From Melastoma dodecandrum (lineage: Eukaryota > Streptophyta > Magnoliopsida > Myrtales > Melastomataceae): DNA of 64,000 bases. Where the stretch lies: assembly GCA_029817715.1 (NCBI GenBank), contig JARUPY010000539.1:3943501-4007500 (forward strand). Direction: 5' to 3'. Shown here piece after piece: positions 63,258 to 64,000 of this stretch (position 1 is the stretch's first letter; the number at the start of each line of letters is the position of its first letter). The notes beneath the pieces are model-generated. The model made no database searches, was not told where the DNA came from, and worked only from the letters and a program-made list of their open reading frames with translations. The position numbers and the translations under genes were made by a program.

Positions 63258-63905
63258 CCGCTTATGATTATTTTTTCATTTAATTGTCCCGAAGGACTAA
63301 ATTGAAAGACTTGGTGTCTTGAAAGTAAAAAGTTTGGAAAAAAGAAAATAGAAAGGTGTAAGAATCGGGTAAAGAGCAGTGTTTTCGGAATATATTTCCA
63401 ACAACGGTTAAAAAAGCGAATATTTTTGTGGGATCAGTTGGAACAAAACCCCGAAAGGATGGATGCTTTTAAGACTAAAATGTATATGGTCTAGCTAGAA
63501 GTTTGAAGGAGTGGAGTGTCCCACTTTCGAGATTTTATGATGAGACAAACCCTTTTCGAATACGTGACATTCTACTATTTTATAAAATAATAGTAAAAAT
63601 AATTTAAAAAACATTTTTTTTTTCTCTAAGAAAAGTTAAATCTTGTAAGAAAGCGAACGAGACTTCCTCTCATTCTCTTCGCCGTCGTCAGAAGAAGGAA
63701 AGTCACCGCATACCCTACAGCAGCTACAAACCAAACAGGCATTAACACTAACCAAAACCCCCTCCTCCCCTAACCGGCGGGCGGACCTTACGAAGCTCTC
63801 TCTCTTTTTTCTTTTCTCTTCCCACTCTTATTTATCCAAAGCCTACCATCTCTGGCACCTCCCTCCCCATTCACTTCCTCCGGAAGACTCCTCCGATCCC
63901 TTGCC
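63258..63905. other. Decayed element end and 5' region of the next gene
   Basis: 63258-63640 is AT-rich without motif. 63650-63905 becomes CT-rich, typical of a plant 5' UTR, with a weak TATA-like ttatttat near 63828. Confidence 0.4.
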
Positions 63906-64000
63906 ATGGCCGCCGCCTCCTTCCATTCTGGCCTCGTCTCCCGTAGGGTCTCCCCCTCCCCCTCCCTAGGCGCCGCTCCTCGCCTGATCGGAGTTTCGTC
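63906..64000 (+). CDS. Start of a gene with a plastid-transit-like N-terminus (cut by the window end)
   Basis: ATG in excellent plant context (tgccATGGCC). 31 complete codons are visible, beginning MAAASFHSGLVSRRVSP, rich in Ser, Ala, Pro and Arg and free of acidic residues. That is the composition of a chloroplast transit peptide. The mature protein is outside the window, so its function cannot be given. Confidence 0.65.
   Translation, partial: MAAASFHSGLVSRRVSPSPSLGAAPRLIGVS

Overview
The window is nuclear DNA of a flowering plant, most likely a eudicot. The evidence is intron-containing genes of plant families (CBSX, UGT, CDKG, remorin), TIR-type NLR debris and LTR retrotransposons of typical plant lineages. 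The species cannot be named from the sequence. Host genes sit at both ends, and about 43 kb in the middle (4.8-48.0 kb) is nested or tandem retrotransposon DNA.

Layout. 1-4803: the 3' end of a CBSX-like CBS-domain gene (+), then a complete single-exon UDP-glycosyltransferase (-). 4804-21776: a Ty1/copia element on the minus strand ('copia-2', 228-bp LTRs), whose left LTR was hit by a second, 12.7-kb Ty1/copia element on the plus strand ('copia-1', 4995-17707). Copia-1 is of SIRE/Maximus type, with LTRs over 2 kb and an extra ORF after pol. Its insertion is flanked by the target duplication tttag, and removing it restores a 228-bp LTR. 22742-48026: a Ty3/gypsy element of the Tat lineage (two RNase H domains, antisense extra gene) arranged LTR-internal-LTR-internal-LTR. 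All three LTRs are 1121 bp and the whole array is flanked by one 5-bp target duplication (acttt). 48.5-49.6 kb: fragments of TIR-NBS-LRR genes. 50.2 kb: a possible small gene. 53970-56744: a complete six-exon CDKG kinase gene (-). 58117-59113: a remorin gene (-). 60.6-63.3 kb: decayed reverse-transcribing-element DNA with a TATA box and an initiator-Met primer site. 63906 to the end: the start of a gene with a plastid-targeting-like N-terminus.

What stands out. (1) Copia-1 carries two families of short RNA-type hairpins in its transcribed, mostly non-coding parts. One has the plan CAGA-A-inner stem-loop-inner stem-TCTG with a bulged A, repeated dozens of times. The other has a conserved GGTNYG loop on a 5-bp stem. 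In both, stem bases change in compensating pairs from copy to copy. (2) Each Tat unit carries, antisense to gag-pol, a TATA-driven six-exon gene with a plant-mobile-domain-like N-terminal region. Being antisense, its introns would survive retrotransposition. (3) The tandem Tat array has one shared outer target duplication and LTRs that look identical, but internal regions that differ at about 27 sites plus three indels and carry different disabling lesions.

Coordinates of splice sites, LTR ends, primer sites and target duplications were read directly from the sequence. Family names come from recognised motifs without database searches.
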